Source of the DNA: Thiospirochaeta perfilievii
Lineage (GTDB): Bacteria; Spirochaetota; Spirochaetia; DSM-2461
Direction of reading: 5' to 3'
DNA length: 64,000 nucleotides
NCBI RefSeq assembly: GCF_008329945.1
Contig: NZ_CP035807.1
Coordinates: 2,914,001-2,978,000, forward strand
In this document: positions 36,423-46,600 of the stretch, one piece after another
Layout: every line of letters begins with the position of its first letter
Position numbering within the stretch: the first letter of the stretch is position 1
The notes under the pieces: model-generated
The model's input: the letters and a program-made list of their open reading frames with translations, nothing else
Told to the model about the DNA's origin: nothing
Databases searched by the model: none
Translations under genes and position numbers: made by a program

Positions 36423-37745
36423 TTGCAGTTTAATGATTTTATATTAGAATTAGAGGTATTAAATAATATAAGAGATGCAATGATAGATTTAGATAATACC
36501 TTAATGTTCAAGACACTTTTTAAGTTATTGGACCATGATACTCGAAATACCTTTGTTAAGCTAAACGCACTAGTTTCGGATTTAGACGAATCTCCTGTAA
36601 AGGATATGATTACTGACTCTGTTCAAGAGCTATACGATATAATAGCCTCTTCTTCCGGTTTTATTGATGGTAAGAAGAGAATTATGTCCATGTATGATAT
36701 AATATCCCAGTTATCCCTAACATCGGATAAAATCGCGTTGTCCCATCACCATAGGGTAAAACTTACTACAGATCCAAAAATATATCTGTTTGTAGAGGTT
36801 TCAGAACTCTTTAACCACGCTATTTTAAATATAATAGAGAATGCATTAAAGTACTCCCCAACTGATACTGTTGTAGAAGTTGATATAAAACGGGAAGAGA
36901 ACTATGTTACTGTATATGTTAAGGATTCAGGTATAGGTATAGATAAAGGTGAGTTAGAAGCTATCTTTAATCAGGGTTATAGGGCCTCTAATGCTAAGAG
37001 TTTTGAAGGTACCGGAACTGGGCTTTGGATTACTAAGAATATTATTCAGAGGGATTCTGGTACTATAGAAGTTTATCAAAATGATGATAAAGGAACTATT
37101 TTTAAAGTGATGGTCCCAATATTTTTTACAAATAGCCTTGAAGAGTCTATGGATATTGTAATATTTAACTATGTTGAGGATAACGATGAGTTAGATAAGA
37201 GTTTAAGCAGTGTCAAAACACTAATAGATATGCATAATCCACCACCCCAGTACCACTATGACTCCCTTGTGTTTGCAAACTTACTAAACTATCTAAGAAA
37301 AGAGAAAAGAAATAAGACTGAGTCCCACTTTAAAGAGAAGTTATTAGAGATCAAATCAAAAAACCCTAATGGTAAAACAGTATTAATTGTAGATGATTCT
37401 ACCTATGTTCACTACTATTTAGGTTCATTCTTTTCCAAACTCGGTTATAGGGTTTTAGATTTTGCATATAATGGACAGGAGGGTTTTAACCTATATGAAA
37501 CATATAACCCAGATATTGTAACTTTAGATATTACTATGCCTGTAATGTCTGGTTTAGAAGCTAGTGAGAAGATTTTAGAGTTTGACCCAAAGGCAAAATT
37601 ACTCTTTTTATCCGGGTTAGGTGGTCATGGGGGGCTTCATGCTACTATTAACAATAAGTTAAAGGGTAGACCCTATGGAATTTTAACAAAACCCTTTAAA
37701 TTGGAAGATTTAAAAGACGCTTTAACTACTTTTAACCAACTATAG
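36423..37745 (+). CDS. Hybrid histidine kinase with C-terminal receiver domain
   Basis: 440 aa, cytosolic. A His-containing helix [13 protein letters not shown] near residues 35-47 is the likely phosphoacceptor, followed by a HATPase with [11 protein letters not shown] (N box), [15 protein letters not shown] (G1) and [13 protein letters not shown] (G2), about 140-235. The receiver domain starts near 315 with [10 protein letters not shown], phospho-Asp in [14 protein letters not shown] and the conserved Lys in LTKPF. No sensor or output domain. TTG start at 36423 lacks a clear Shine-Dalgarno, so the true start may be downstream. It overlaps the convergent cysE by 14 bases. Confidence 0.85.
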   Translation: MQFNDFILELEVLNNIRDAMIDLDNTLMFKTLFKLLDHDTRNTFVKLNALVSDLDESPVKDMITDSVQELYDIIASSSGFIDGKKRIMSMYDIISQLSLTSDKIALSHHHRVKLTTDPKIYLFVEVSELFNHAILNIIENALKYSPTDTVVEVDIKREENYVTVYVKDSGIGIDKGELEAIFNQGYRASNAKSFEGTGTGLWITKNIIQRDSGTIEVYQNDDKGTIFKVMVPIFFTNSLEESMDIVIFNYVEDNDELDKSLSSVKTLIDMHNPPPQYHYDSLVFANLLNYLRKEKRNKTESHFKEKLLEIKSKNPNGKTVLIVDDSTYVHYYLGSFFSKLGYRVLDFAYNGQEGFNLYETYNPDIVTLDITMPVMSGLEASEKILEFDPKAKLLFLSGLGGHGGLHATINNKLKGRPYGILTKPFKLEDLKDALTTFNQL

Positions 37746-38616
37746 TGTAGTCTATAGGTTTATTATATATTTTAGAGTCCTCTGGAACAGACTTAACTAT
37801 CCATACATTACCACCTATAGTTGAGTTTTTTCCAACTACAGTCTCCCCTCCTAATATTGTAGCTCCAGCATAAATAGTAACTCCATCCTCTATTGTTGGG
37901 TGTCTCTTTATATTCGCTTCCTCTTTTTTAACACTAAGTGCACCAAGGGTAACTCCCTGGTATATTTTTACACTCTTACCTATAACAGTGGTCTCACCAA
38001 TTACTACCCCTGTACCGTGGTCAATAAAAAAAGATTCACCAATTGTAGCACCAGGGTGAATATCTATTCCTGTTGTTTCATGGGCGTATTCTCCCATCAT
38101 TCTAGGTATTAATGGGATCTTCATTAAGTAGAACTCATGGGCAATCCTATGGATCATTACAGCCTTTAAGCCAGGGTATGATAGTATAACCTCTTCCATT
38201 GATGCTGCAGCCGGGTCTCCTGCTAAGGCTGCCTCCGCATCTAGAAGCAGTTTAGAACGTATTTTAGTCAACCTTGAAAGTAGTTCTAAGGTATGGTCAA
38301 GGGATGATGATAGACAACCTTCACAGTTACAAGAGTCCGAGGAAACTAACTTTTTACATGAAGCCTTTTTAGTTTCACTGTAGAGTTTTTTAAAAAGTCT
38401 GTTTAACTTTTCACTAGTTCTATAGGATAAAATTGATTGATCAATAACTTCATCTGCTTGGAACCCTGGAAACATTAGGGACTCTATAATCATTAATATC
38501 TTTTTAATACTCTCGCGGGAGGGTAGGGATGGCCCATCAATATGGTTTACACCTCCACCTAAGCTATATGATTTTAGTAACTCTTTTTTTATTTTATCTA
38601 ATTTATCATCATCCAT
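37732..38616 (-). CDS. cysE: Serine O-acetyltransferase CysE
   Basis: 294 aa, makes O-acetylserine from serine and acetyl-CoA for cysteine synthesis. The helical N-terminal half is followed by a left-handed beta-helix: RIAHEFY near residue 160, [20 protein letters not shown] near 190, VIGETTVIG and [11 protein letters not shown] (residues about 210-265). The N-terminal region has a Cys-rich insert ([15 protein letters not shown] near residue 90), which is uncommon and may affect metal or redox behaviour. There is no strong Shine-Dalgarno; the ATG follows an AT-rich leader. Confidence 0.88.
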   Translation of the reverse strand: MDDDKLDKIKKELLKSYSLGGGVNHIDGPSLPSRESIKKILMIIESLMFPGFQADEVIDQSILSYRTSEKLNRLFKKLYSETKKASCKKLVSSDSCNCEGCLSSSLDHTLELLSRLTKIRSKLLLDAEAALAGDPAAASMEEVILSYPGLKAVMIHRIAHEFYLMKIPLIPRMMGEYAHETTGIDIHPGATIGESFFIDHGTGVVIGETTVIGKSVKIYQGVTLGALSVKKEEANIKRHPTIEDGVTIYAGATILGGETVVGKNSTIGGNVWIVKSVPEDSKIYNKPIDYTIVG

Positions 38617-38667
38617 AAAAGTAATTTAAGTTTTCCTATGTAAAAAGTCTACCTATTGTGCTTTATT

Positions 38668-39330
38668 TTATAGATTATCACTTATATATTCAGCAAAGTG
38701 TTCTTTGAAGTAGTTGGACTTAACATCATTTTTAATATGTTTATTTATAAACTCTTCAATTTCAGTTTTATCCCCATTTATTAGTGCTTTTGTAATTTCT
38801 TTATGGTCACTATACAGTTTATTTAATTTCTCCTTCTCTAACATATGGAGTCTTCTATATCTTATATAATGGACATTTAACTTCTGAATTAAATTCCAAA
38901 GAAACTCTCTCTTTGCAGCTATAAAAAGATTTTTATGAAAAAGATCATCATACTTTAGAAATTTATTAAAGTAGTTCTCTTCTCCAATTACTCTATGTTG
39001 TTCCTTAAGAAGCTTTTCAAGCTCTATTATAGTCTCCTTGGACAGGTTTCCACATAGGTCTGTTAATATCTGTTTCTCTAGGGTAGACCTTAAGTAGATT
39101 ATCTGTTCTACAGACTTAAGGTCTATATAGGATACTCTAGTTGCCCGTTGAGGGGAGATAACAATGTAATCATCAGCTGATAACTGTTTAAGAATATCCC
39201 TTACCGGGGTTCTTGATATGCTGTATCTTGCTGTTAATGTAGCTTCACTAAGTGCTGAACCCGGCTTTAGGGTGAGATTAAGTATTTCATCTTTTAATTG
39301 GTTTATTATTTGATCCTTTGTTAATGCCAT
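38668..39330 (-). CDS. GntR-family (FCD) transcriptional regulator, UxuR-like
   Basis: 220 aa. N-terminal winged helix-turn-helix with LSEATLTARYSISRTPVRDIL near residue 27 and YIVISPQRATRVS, followed by a helical FCD ligand domain (about 80-215) with a conserved Asp/His-rich pocket pattern. It is divergent from uxuA-uxuB and a perfect 18-bp palindrome lies between them, so it most likely represses hexuronate breakdown until an inducer binds. The ATG has no Shine-Dalgarno, but TATAAA sits 5 bases upstream. Confidence 0.9.
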   Translation of the reverse strand: MALTKDQIINQLKDEILNLTLKPGSALSEATLTARYSISRTPVRDILKQLSADDYIVISPQRATRVSYIDLKSVEQIIYLRSTLEKQILTDLCGNLSKETIIELEKLLKEQHRVIGEENYFNKFLKYDDLFHKNLFIAAKREFLWNLIQKLNVHYIRYRRLHMLEKEKLNKLYSDHKEITKALINGDKTEIEEFINKHIKNDVKSNYFKEHFAEYISDNL

Positions 39331-39335
39331 TATTA

Positions 39336-39365
39336 TTTATACACATTAAATATTGAACTTGACAA
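39336..39365 (-). promoter_or_regulatory. gntR promoter, overlapping the uxuA -35
   Basis: On the minus strand TTGTCA (complement of 39360-39365) and TATAAA (complement of 39336-39341) are spaced by 18 bases, and TATAAA is 5 bases from the ATG. The -35 shares bases with the uxuA -35, so the two promoters compete. A leaderless regulator message is implied. Confidence 0.6.
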
Positions 39366-39387
39366 CAGGTAATTTCTAAACTATCGT
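39359..39387 (+). promoter_or_regulatory. uxuA promoter
   Basis: TTGACA at 39359-39364 and TATCGT at 39382-39387 are spaced by 17 bases, a strong sigma70-like promoter. The operator palindrome begins 12 bases after the -10, so a bound regulator would block transcription. Confidence 0.7.
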
Positions 39388-39398
39388 TAGATATAGTC

Positions 39399-39416
39399 AA
39401 ACTTGTATACAAGTTT
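39399..39416. promoter_or_regulatory. Perfect 18-bp palindromic operator for uxuAB/gntR
   Basis: AAACTTGTATACAAGTTT is a perfect palindrome centred at 39407/39408. It lies just downstream of the -10 of uxuA and 13 bases before its ATG. Its spacing and TTGTATACAA core match sites used by FCD-type GntR regulators. Likely bound by the adjacent divergent regulator. Confidence 0.85.
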
Positions 39417-39428
39417 ATAGGAGTTTAT

Positions 39429-40505
39429 ATGGAAATGACATGGCGATGGTATGGTGAGAATAATGATTCAATTACACTAGACCATATAAGACAGATACCC
39501 GGTGTTACTGGGATAGTTTGGTCCCTGCATGATAAGGCTGCAGGGGATATTTGGGAAATGGATAGAATCCAACAGGTTACCGACCTTATACGGAGTAAGG
39601 GATTTACCCCTGATGTAGTTGAAAGTGTAAATGTCCATGATGATATTAAACTTGGACTCCCAACTAGGGATGGATATATAGATACTTACATTGATACAAT
39701 AGAGAAACTCTCCAAGGTGGGTGTTAAGGTTATTTGTTATAACTTTATGCCAATTTTTGACTGGACAAGAACAGACCTATATAAAGAGCATCCCGATGGT
39801 TCTAATGCCCTTTTTTATGAAAAAAATGCTATAGACTTAGATCCAAAGGTTATGGCTAAAAAAATTATTGACGGAGCAGGGGACTTCTCTATGCCGGGTT
39901 GGGAACCTGAGAGAATGGCTAAGCTTGATGAACTCTTTAAAGCTTATGAGGGCGTTACAGAGGATATCTTATTTGAAAACCTAAAATACTTTCTAGAGAA
40001 GATAATACCTGTATGTGAGAGGTGTGGAGTAAAAATGGCTATCCATCCAGATGATCCTCCTTGGCCTATATTTGGACTTCCTAGAATTATTAGAAGTAGA
40101 GACCACATTGCAAGATTTTTAAAACTTGTTGATTCTCCATATAATGGGTTAACACTTTGTACAGGATCTCTAGGTCCAAATCTGTCAAATGATATACCAG
40201 CAATAGTTAGGGAGTTTCAAAACAAGATAGCCTTTGCCCATATTAGGAATGTAAAGGTTTTTGATAATGGAGACTTTATTGAGGCCTCCCATAGGGGTAA
40301 AGATGGAAATGTGGATGTATATGAAGTTTTAAAAGCATACCATGATAATAACTTTACAGGTTATATTAGACCTGACCATGGAAGACATCTATGGGGAGAA
40401 GAGAAAAATTGTAGGCCTGGTTACGGATTATACGACAGAGCCCTAGGGGTTATGTATATGTTAGGGATATGGGACTCTTTAGATAAATTAAAGGAGGGTA
40501 AATAG
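39429..40505 (+). CDS. uxuA: Mannonate dehydratase UxuA
   Basis: 358 aa, dehydrates D-mannonate to 2-keto-3-deoxygluconate in glucuronate degradation. TIM-barrel signatures are visible: MTWRWYG at the start, CYNFMPIFDWTRT near residue 97, HPDDPPWPIFGLPRI near 200 and the catalytic/metal residues in LCTGSLG and AFAHIRNVK (near 240-275). IRPDHGRHLWGE near 317 completes the site. GGAG at 39420-39423 precedes the ATG. First gene of a two-gene operon with uxuB. Confidence 0.95.
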   Translation: MEMTWRWYGENNDSITLDHIRQIPGVTGIVWSLHDKAAGDIWEMDRIQQVTDLIRSKGFTPDVVESVNVHDDIKLGLPTRDGYIDTYIDTIEKLSKVGVKVICYNFMPIFDWTRTDLYKEHPDGSNALFYEKNAIDLDPKVMAKKIIDGAGDFSMPGWEPERMAKLDELFKAYEGVTEDILFENLKYFLEKIIPVCERCGVKMAIHPDDPPWPIFGLPRIIRSRDHIARFLKLVDSPYNGLTLCTGSLGPNLSNDIPAIVREFQNKIAFAHIRNVKVFDNGDFIEASHRGKDGNVDVYEVLKAYHDNNFTGYIRPDHGRHLWGEEKNCRPGYGLYDRALGVMYMLGIWDSLDKLKEGK

Positions 40506-40506
40506 T

Positions 40507-42078
40507 ATGGAATTATCTTTAAACTCTTTAAAAGATAGAGAGGTCTGGGAAAATATAGATATAAAGTTACCAGAGTTTAATATAGATGAAGTAGTTAAAA
40601 ACACAGAAAATAATCCTAAATGGCTACATTTTGGGGCTGGAAATATATTTAAAGCGTTAATTTGTAACAGGTATCAGGATCTTTTAGATAAAAAACTTGT
40701 AGATACAGGTATTATAGCTGTTGAATCCTTTGATTATGAAGTTATTGAAGCTATATATAAGAAGTTTGATAATCTCTCAGTTTTAGTTTTAACCAAGGCT
40801 GATGGTAGCCTGGAAAAAAGAGTAGTTGCCTCTGTTACTGATGCTATTACAACTAGAGATTCAAAGCTTAAAGAGATTTTTATTAATCCTGGTTTACAGA
40901 TTGTAAGTTTTACTATTACAGAGAAGGGTTATGGATTATATAAACCTTCTGGTGAGTATTTAGATATAATAGAAGATGATATAAAGAACGGATTAGAAAA
41001 TCCTACCCATTTAATGAGTATAATTACTTCTAATCTATATAACAGATATAAAAATGGAGGAGCACCAATAACTGTTTTAAGTATGGATAACTGCTCCCAT
41101 AATGGGGATAAGCTTAAAAGTGCCGTTTTAACAATTGCAGTTAAGTGGCTTAAAAAATCCTTTGTTGACCAAGGGTTTATTGATTATATTCAAGATCGGT
41201 CTAAGGTATCCTTCCCACTATCTATGATTGATAAGATTACACCAAGGCCTTCGGATGTATTCAAACAGGACCTTGAGAAGTCAGGCCTAAAGAGTATGGA
41301 TATTGTAATTACATCAAAAGGTTCATATATGGCTCCCTTTGTTAATGCCGAAATAAGTGAGTATTTAATAATTGAGGATGATTTTACCAATGGTAGACCA
41401 GAATTAGAAGCGGGTGGGATTATTTTTACAACACGAGAGACTGTAAACAGTGTTGAGACTATGAAGGTTACAACCTGTCTTAATCCCCTACACACAGCCC
41501 TTGCAGTAACAGGTTGTCTACTAGGGTATACCCTTATTTCTGATGAGATGAAGGACCCGTTACTTAAAAAACTTGTAGAAACAATTGGGTATAATGAGGG
41601 ATTAAAAGTTGTATTGGATCCAGGAATTATTAATCCTAAAGAGTTTATAGACGAAGTAATATATGAGAGATTTGTTAATCCATATATTCTTGATTCTCCC
41701 CAACGAATAGCAACAGATACCTCACAAAAAGTAGCTATTAGGTTTGGAGAGACAATTAAGTCCTATATAAAGAGTGAAACACTTAATGTTTCTGATTTAA
41801 TTGGTATTCCCTTAGCAATAGCTTCTTGGCTTAAATACTTAACAGGTATAGATGATAGTGGTAAAACTTTTACTCTAAGTCCAGACCCAGAACTTGATGT
41901 GTTAAAAGGGAAAATTAAGGATGTATCCGGAGTTAAGTGGATTTTAAGTAACCAGAAGATATTTGGACTGGATCTATATATGGCTGGTTTAGGTGATAAA
42001 ATTGAGGATATGTACAATGAGATGTGTAGTGGTATTGGTGGGGTTAGAAGGTGTCTTAAAAGATACCTAGATATGTAA
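40507..42078 (+). CDS. uxuB: Fructuronate reductase-like mannitol dehydrogenase family
   Basis: 523 aa, long-chain mannitol dehydrogenase family. By family and operon it likely reduces fructuronate to mannonate, the substrate of the uxuA product. The N-terminal Rossmann part has WLHFGAGNIFKALI near residue 38, and the middle has VLSMDNCSHNGDKL near 195 and VSFPLSMIDKITPRP near 232. The catalytic Lys region follows in the C-terminal half (about 290-330). It starts 1 base after the uxuA stop with AAGGAGG. An alternative is tagaturonate reductase; the UxuA neighbour favours fructuronate. Confidence 0.85.
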   Translation: MELSLNSLKDREVWENIDIKLPEFNIDEVVKNTENNPKWLHFGAGNIFKALICNRYQDLLDKKLVDTGIIAVESFDYEVIEAIYKKFDNLSVLVLTKADGSLEKRVVASVTDAITTRDSKLKEIFINPGLQIVSFTITEKGYGLYKPSGEYLDIIEDDIKNGLENPTHLMSIITSNLYNRYKNGGAPITVLSMDNCSHNGDKLKSAVLTIAVKWLKKSFVDQGFIDYIQDRSKVSFPLSMIDKITPRPSDVFKQDLEKSGLKSMDIVITSKGSYMAPFVNAEISEYLIIEDDFTNGRPELEAGGIIFTTRETVNSVETMKVTTCLNPLHTALAVTGCLLGYTLISDEMKDPLLKKLVETIGYNEGLKVVLDPGIINPKEFIDEVIYERFVNPYILDSPQRIATDTSQKVAIRFGETIKSYIKSETLNVSDLIGIPLAIASWLKYLTGIDDSGKTFTLSPDPELDVLKGKIKDVSGVKWILSNQKIFGLDLYMAGLGDKIEDMYNEMCSGIGGVRRCLKRYLDM

Positions 42079-42112
42079 TTAACATATTCTAAATAAGTTT
42101 AAATAGTGGTAT

Positions 42113-42118
42113 TATACT
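42113..42118 (+). promoter_or_regulatory. -10 hexamer of the aminomutase-like gene, leaderless type
   Basis: TATACT ends 5 bases before the ATG at 42124; no Shine-Dalgarno is seen and the -35 is poor. Confidence 0.35.
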
Positions 42119-42123
42119 GCTAA

Positions 42124-43062
42124 ATGAAGAGTTTTAGAGTTACAGATTATTATAAATCAATATCAATAAATAAACCCCAACTAGAGAAACAGTTTACTCC
42201 GGATATTAGAGAGAAGGATGTATTAAGTTACGAAGTTGGGGATCCTTTAAATGAGGAAGAACACATAGTGGCCCCTAGATTAGTACATAGATACAAAGAT
42301 CGGGTCCTACTGTTAGTTACAGATAACTGCAGGCTCTACTGTAGACACTGTTTTAGAAGGGATTTTATCGACAGAGGTGATAATGATATTACTGATAAAG
42401 AGATAGATGCTGCCTGTTTATATATAAAAAATAACATAGATGTTCATGAGGTTCTAATTAGCGGAGGTGATCCCTTAACCCTTGGTTATAAACGTCTATC
42501 CTATCTGTTACATAGTTTAAAATCTGCCAGGGATAATTTAGTTATTAGAATTGGGACAAGGGTTCCAATTGTTGATCCAGACTTTATTGATAATGGGATG
42601 TTAGATCTATTTAAGAGTATATCCCCTGTTTGGATGGCACTTCAGGTTAACCACCCGGATGAATTAACACCTAGGGTTAAGGAAGTATTAAATAAGTTAA
42701 CTTTTTCTGGTGTAACCCTATTAAATCAAGCTGTTCTATTAAAAGGGGTAAATGACAACCTTGAAACCTTAAAGCAGTTGTGTCAAAAGCTTCTGGAGTT
42801 TAGGGTTAAACCCTATTATATTTTTCAAGGGGATCTTGCAAAGGGTACTTCCCACTTAAGAGTTCCAATCTCTAAGGGGCTTAAACTTATGGCTTCCTTA
42901 CGGGATGAAGTATCCGGTATTGCAATGCCTACCTACGCTGTGGATATCCCTGGAGGTGGGGGGAAGATACCTTTAAACCCAGATTTTATAGAGTCTGAGG
43001 ATGATAACTTTTATTACTTAAAAAATAGTGCCGGTTTTATAGGTAAATACCCAAAGGAGTAG
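42124..43062 (+). CDS. Lysine 2,3-aminomutase-like radical SAM enzyme (EpmB-type)
   Basis: 312 aa. Radical SAM cluster motif CRLYCRHCFRR near residue 69, ISGGDPLTL near 115, and the PLP-site glycine-rich AVDIPGGGGKIPLNP near 275. Length and lack of a long C-terminal extension favour EpmB-type over full lysine aminomutase (KamA, above 400 aa); EpmB makes beta-lysine for elongation factor P. No efp or epmA gene is nearby. No Shine-Dalgarno; TATACT lies 5 bases before ATG. A Nudix gene follows after 2 bases. Confidence 0.8.
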   Translation: MKSFRVTDYYKSISINKPQLEKQFTPDIREKDVLSYEVGDPLNEEEHIVAPRLVHRYKDRVLLLVTDNCRLYCRHCFRRDFIDRGDNDITDKEIDAACLYIKNNIDVHEVLISGGDPLTLGYKRLSYLLHSLKSARDNLVIRIGTRVPIVDPDFIDNGMLDLFKSISPVWMALQVNHPDELTPRVKEVLNKLTFSGVTLLNQAVLLKGVNDNLETLKQLCQKLLEFRVKPYYIFQGDLAKGTSHLRVPISKGLKLMASLRDEVSGIAMPTYAVDIPGGGGKIPLNPDFIESEDDNFYYLKNSAGFIGKYPKE

Positions 43063-43064
43063 AT

Positions 43065-43628
43065 ATGGTTAAAAAGTGGATTACTAAGAGTAAGGAGTTT
43101 TTAAATGACTATAGAATATTTAAAACATATAGGGTTAAAAGGGAGAGTTCTGATAGTGGAATTAGTGGAGACTTTTTTTTAGTCGACCCTCCAAACTGGG
43201 TAATGGTTATTCCTGTATTAAATAATAGTAATGGGGAGGAGTGTTTTTTAATGGTAAAACAGTATAGACACGGTAGTAACTCTGTAACCCTAGAGTTCCC
43301 TGCAGGAATGGTTGATAATAGTGAAGTGGCTATTGAAACTGGTCTTAGAGAGCTTGCAGAAGAGACTGGTTACAACACAACTAATATAAAAGAGATTGGG
43401 AATGTAAACCCAAACCCAGCTTTTATGACAAATAAAATTACAACCCTTCTAGCTAGGGATCTAAAGAGAGTTTGGGATCAAGATCTTGATGAGCATGAAG
43501 AGATTGATACTTTATTAGTACCGATTAAAGAGTTTGATAAGATGATAGGCGAGTTTACAACCTCAAACTCAGTTGTAAACTCTGCAATTACTCTACAAGC
43601 CTATCTTCTATATTTAAAGAGTCTATAA
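43065..43628 (+). CDS. Nudix hydrolase, ADP-sugar pyrophosphatase-like
   Basis: 187 aa. The Nudix box runs from GMVDNSEVAIETGLRELAEE (about residues 85-104) to TGYN, matching G-x5-E-x7-REUxEExGU. The preceding KQYRHGSNSVTLEFPAG (about 65-81) is typical of ADP-ribose pyrophosphatases. Likely cleans up nucleoside-diphosphate derivatives in the cytosol. It overlaps nothing and is 2 bases from the aminomutase-like gene; dnaE converges with a 1-base gap. Confidence 0.88.
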   Translation: MVKKWITKSKEFLNDYRIFKTYRVKRESSDSGISGDFFLVDPPNWVMVIPVLNNSNGEECFLMVKQYRHGSNSVTLEFPAGMVDNSEVAIETGLRELAEETGYNTTNIKEIGNVNPNPAFMTNKITTLLARDLKRVWDQDLDEHEEIDTLLVPIKEFDKMIGEFTTSNSVVNSAITLQAYLLYLKSL

Positions 43629-43629
43629 T

Positions 43630-46600
43630 CTATTCTCTCCAGACGTTTTTTACTTTTGGTAGGTTTCGTAGCTCTATAAGAGTAGTATCACCACCATTTA
43701 TAGTAAGTTGGCTAGATATTCTAATTACAACTTCCCTAACCTGACCGGGTCTTTTAATATGAAAGTAGACCTGGCTATTTCCCTTATTATCCATAATATA
43801 AGTTCTTAGATGTTCTAACTCATCCTCGGATAAATCCTCAGGGTGGAACTCCATGTGTATCTCAGGAGCTATAAGCTCTTTTAACTCATCGGGATCTTTT
43901 ATCTCCTCGACTTTAAAAGATGGCTTGTCCCTAGATGTATCTACATTTCCTGTTATTCCTAAAACAGCATCTGGCTGTAGAAGGTGTCCATACTGTTCAA
44001 ACTTCTTGGCAAATAGTACTAGCTCTATGGAACCATTATAATCCTCAAGCTCTGCAAATGCCATTCTCTTTCCACTCTTTGTTGTTATGGATTTCGGATT
44101 TTTTATCATTCCTAAAATAGAGTATGTCTTATCCCCAGAGGCTGTTTTGGGGTTACTTAAATCCAGGTTTACAGTTCTTTTCCACTGGTCTTTATACTTA
44201 TCCATAGGGTGCCCCGAGAAGAAGAAACCAATATTCTCTTTCTCCATTTTAAGTAGCTCTAATTCTGGATACTCTTCAACTTCATCCCATACAATATCTG
44301 GAAATATCTGCTCCTCTATATCTCCAAATAGGGAGCCTTGACCAAACTGGGTACTCTCTAATTTTTTCTGAATAGTTGTTATAATTTTTTCACAGTTATT
44401 CATAATAGTTGCCCTATTATGCTTCTCTATTTTACTAAAAAGACCAGAAGTTATTAGAACTTCTAGAACCCTAGAATTTACAGCTCTTAGTTCAACCTTC
44501 TCGATAAAATCTTCAAAGTTTTCAAACTTACCCTTCTTCTGGCGGGCGGTAATAATAGCATCAACAGCGGCTGATCCTATACCCTTCATTCCAGTTAAAC
44601 CGTAGACAATTTTACCATCTACAACTGTAAAGTACTTCTCCGAGTCATTAATATCAGGTGGGGCTAACTCTATACCCATCTCTTTACACTCACTTAAGTA
44701 GTCAGAAAAGGCTGTTGGGTTGGAAATTTCATTTGTAAGGTTTGCAGCCATAAACTCGGCTGGGTAGTTTGCCTTACAGTAGGCTGTTTTATATGCAACC
44801 ACCGAGTAGGCTGCAGCATGGGACTTATTAAAACCGTAGCCGGCAAAGGGTACTAGCATATCAAATATTTCTGATGCATGTTCCTCGGTGTGTCCTAACT
44901 CCTTAGCTCCTTTAATGAATTCGACTTTCATCTTATCCATCTCCGCAACCTTCTTTTTACCCATGGCACGACGTAAAATATCCGCTTTACCAAGACTGAA
45001 ACCACCTATTATTTGGGCAACCTTCATTACCTGCTCTTGGTATACAATAACTCCATAAGTTGGTTTTAGTGTCTCCTCTAGTAGGGGGTCAGGGTATTTT
45101 ATCTGCATCTTACCCATTTTAGAATCGATAAACTGGGGAATATACTGCATAGGTCCCGGTCTATATAGGGCATTTAGGGCAATTAAATCCTCTATATTAT
45201 CTGGTTTTGCCCTACGGAGGATATCCTGCATTCCAGCACTTTCAAATTGGAATACAGCACTACTTTTCCCATCCTGTAACATCCTGTAGGTTTTCTCATC
45301 ATCTATTGGGACATCATCTACCTTAAAATCCTTATTATGCTTTCTTACTAACTTCTCTGTATTAGAAAGAAGGGTTAGTGTTTTAAGACCTAAGAAGTCC
45401 ATTTTTACTAGTCCACAGGGTTCAATAATATCCATTGTATACTCACTGGATACAGCCCCGGTTTTCTGATCTTTATATAGGGGTACATAGTCTGTAAGTT
45501 TAGTTTTTCCAATAACCATTCCACAGGCGTGGGTAGATACATGCCTGTTCATACCCTCTAATATACTAGCTGTTTCAAATAGCTCTTTATATATCCCACC
45601 TCTGTTTTTATACTCCTGGAGTTCCGGGGTTATCTCTAAAGCGACATCTACATTTATTTTTCTTCCATCTGGGGCCTTACCCTCAGGTAGTAGTTTGGAT
45701 ATAGCATTTGATTCAGCAAATGGAATGTCTAAAACCCTGGCTACATCCTTTAATACAGCCTTTGTTTTAAGTGTTCCAAAGGTACATATACCCCCAACTT
45801 GCTCCCGACCATACTTCTCTGTTACGTAATTAATAACTTCTCCCCGTCTCTCAAAACAGAAGTCAACATCAAAATCCGGCATTGAAACCCTATCTGGGTT
45901 TAAAAACCGCTCAAAGAGTAGCTCATATTTAAGTGGGTCAATATCTGTAATTCCTATGGCATAGGCAATAATAGAACCTGCACCTGAACCCCGTCCCGGT
46001 CCAACTGAGATGTCGTGTTTTTTTGCCCAGTCGATAAAATCCCAAACAATTAAAAAGTAACCTTCAAAACCCATTCCTAATAGAATACCAAGCTCGTACT
46101 CAGTTCGCTTTTTAACTTCATCAGTTACTTCTTTATACCTCATCTTAATACCTTCCCATGTTATATGGGTTAGATACTCTGCCTGATTTTCAAACTCGGA
46201 TGGTATTTCGTAGTCAGGTAAAATTGGTCCAGGTTGTGGAATTGTAACATTACACATGTTGGCAATTTTAACCGTATTATCTAGGGCCTCAGGAATATCC
46301 TTAAATAGTTCATTCATCTCCTGGGGGGATTTAAAATATAGGTGGGAGCCGTGCATCTTCATACGCTTAGCTTCATTTTTTTTCTTATTTGTACCAATGC
46401 ATATTAATATATCCTGGGCATTTGCGTGCTCTTTTTTTTGATAGTGGATATCATTGGTTGCAACAAGGGGAATTCCAGTCTCTTTTGATAACTTTTTCAT
46501 CCCCTCGATAACTATCTTCTCCTCAGGAAGTTCATGATTCATGACTTCAAGGTAGTAGCTATCCTCCTCAAATAGAGAGTTGTAATATAGGGCTCTCTCC

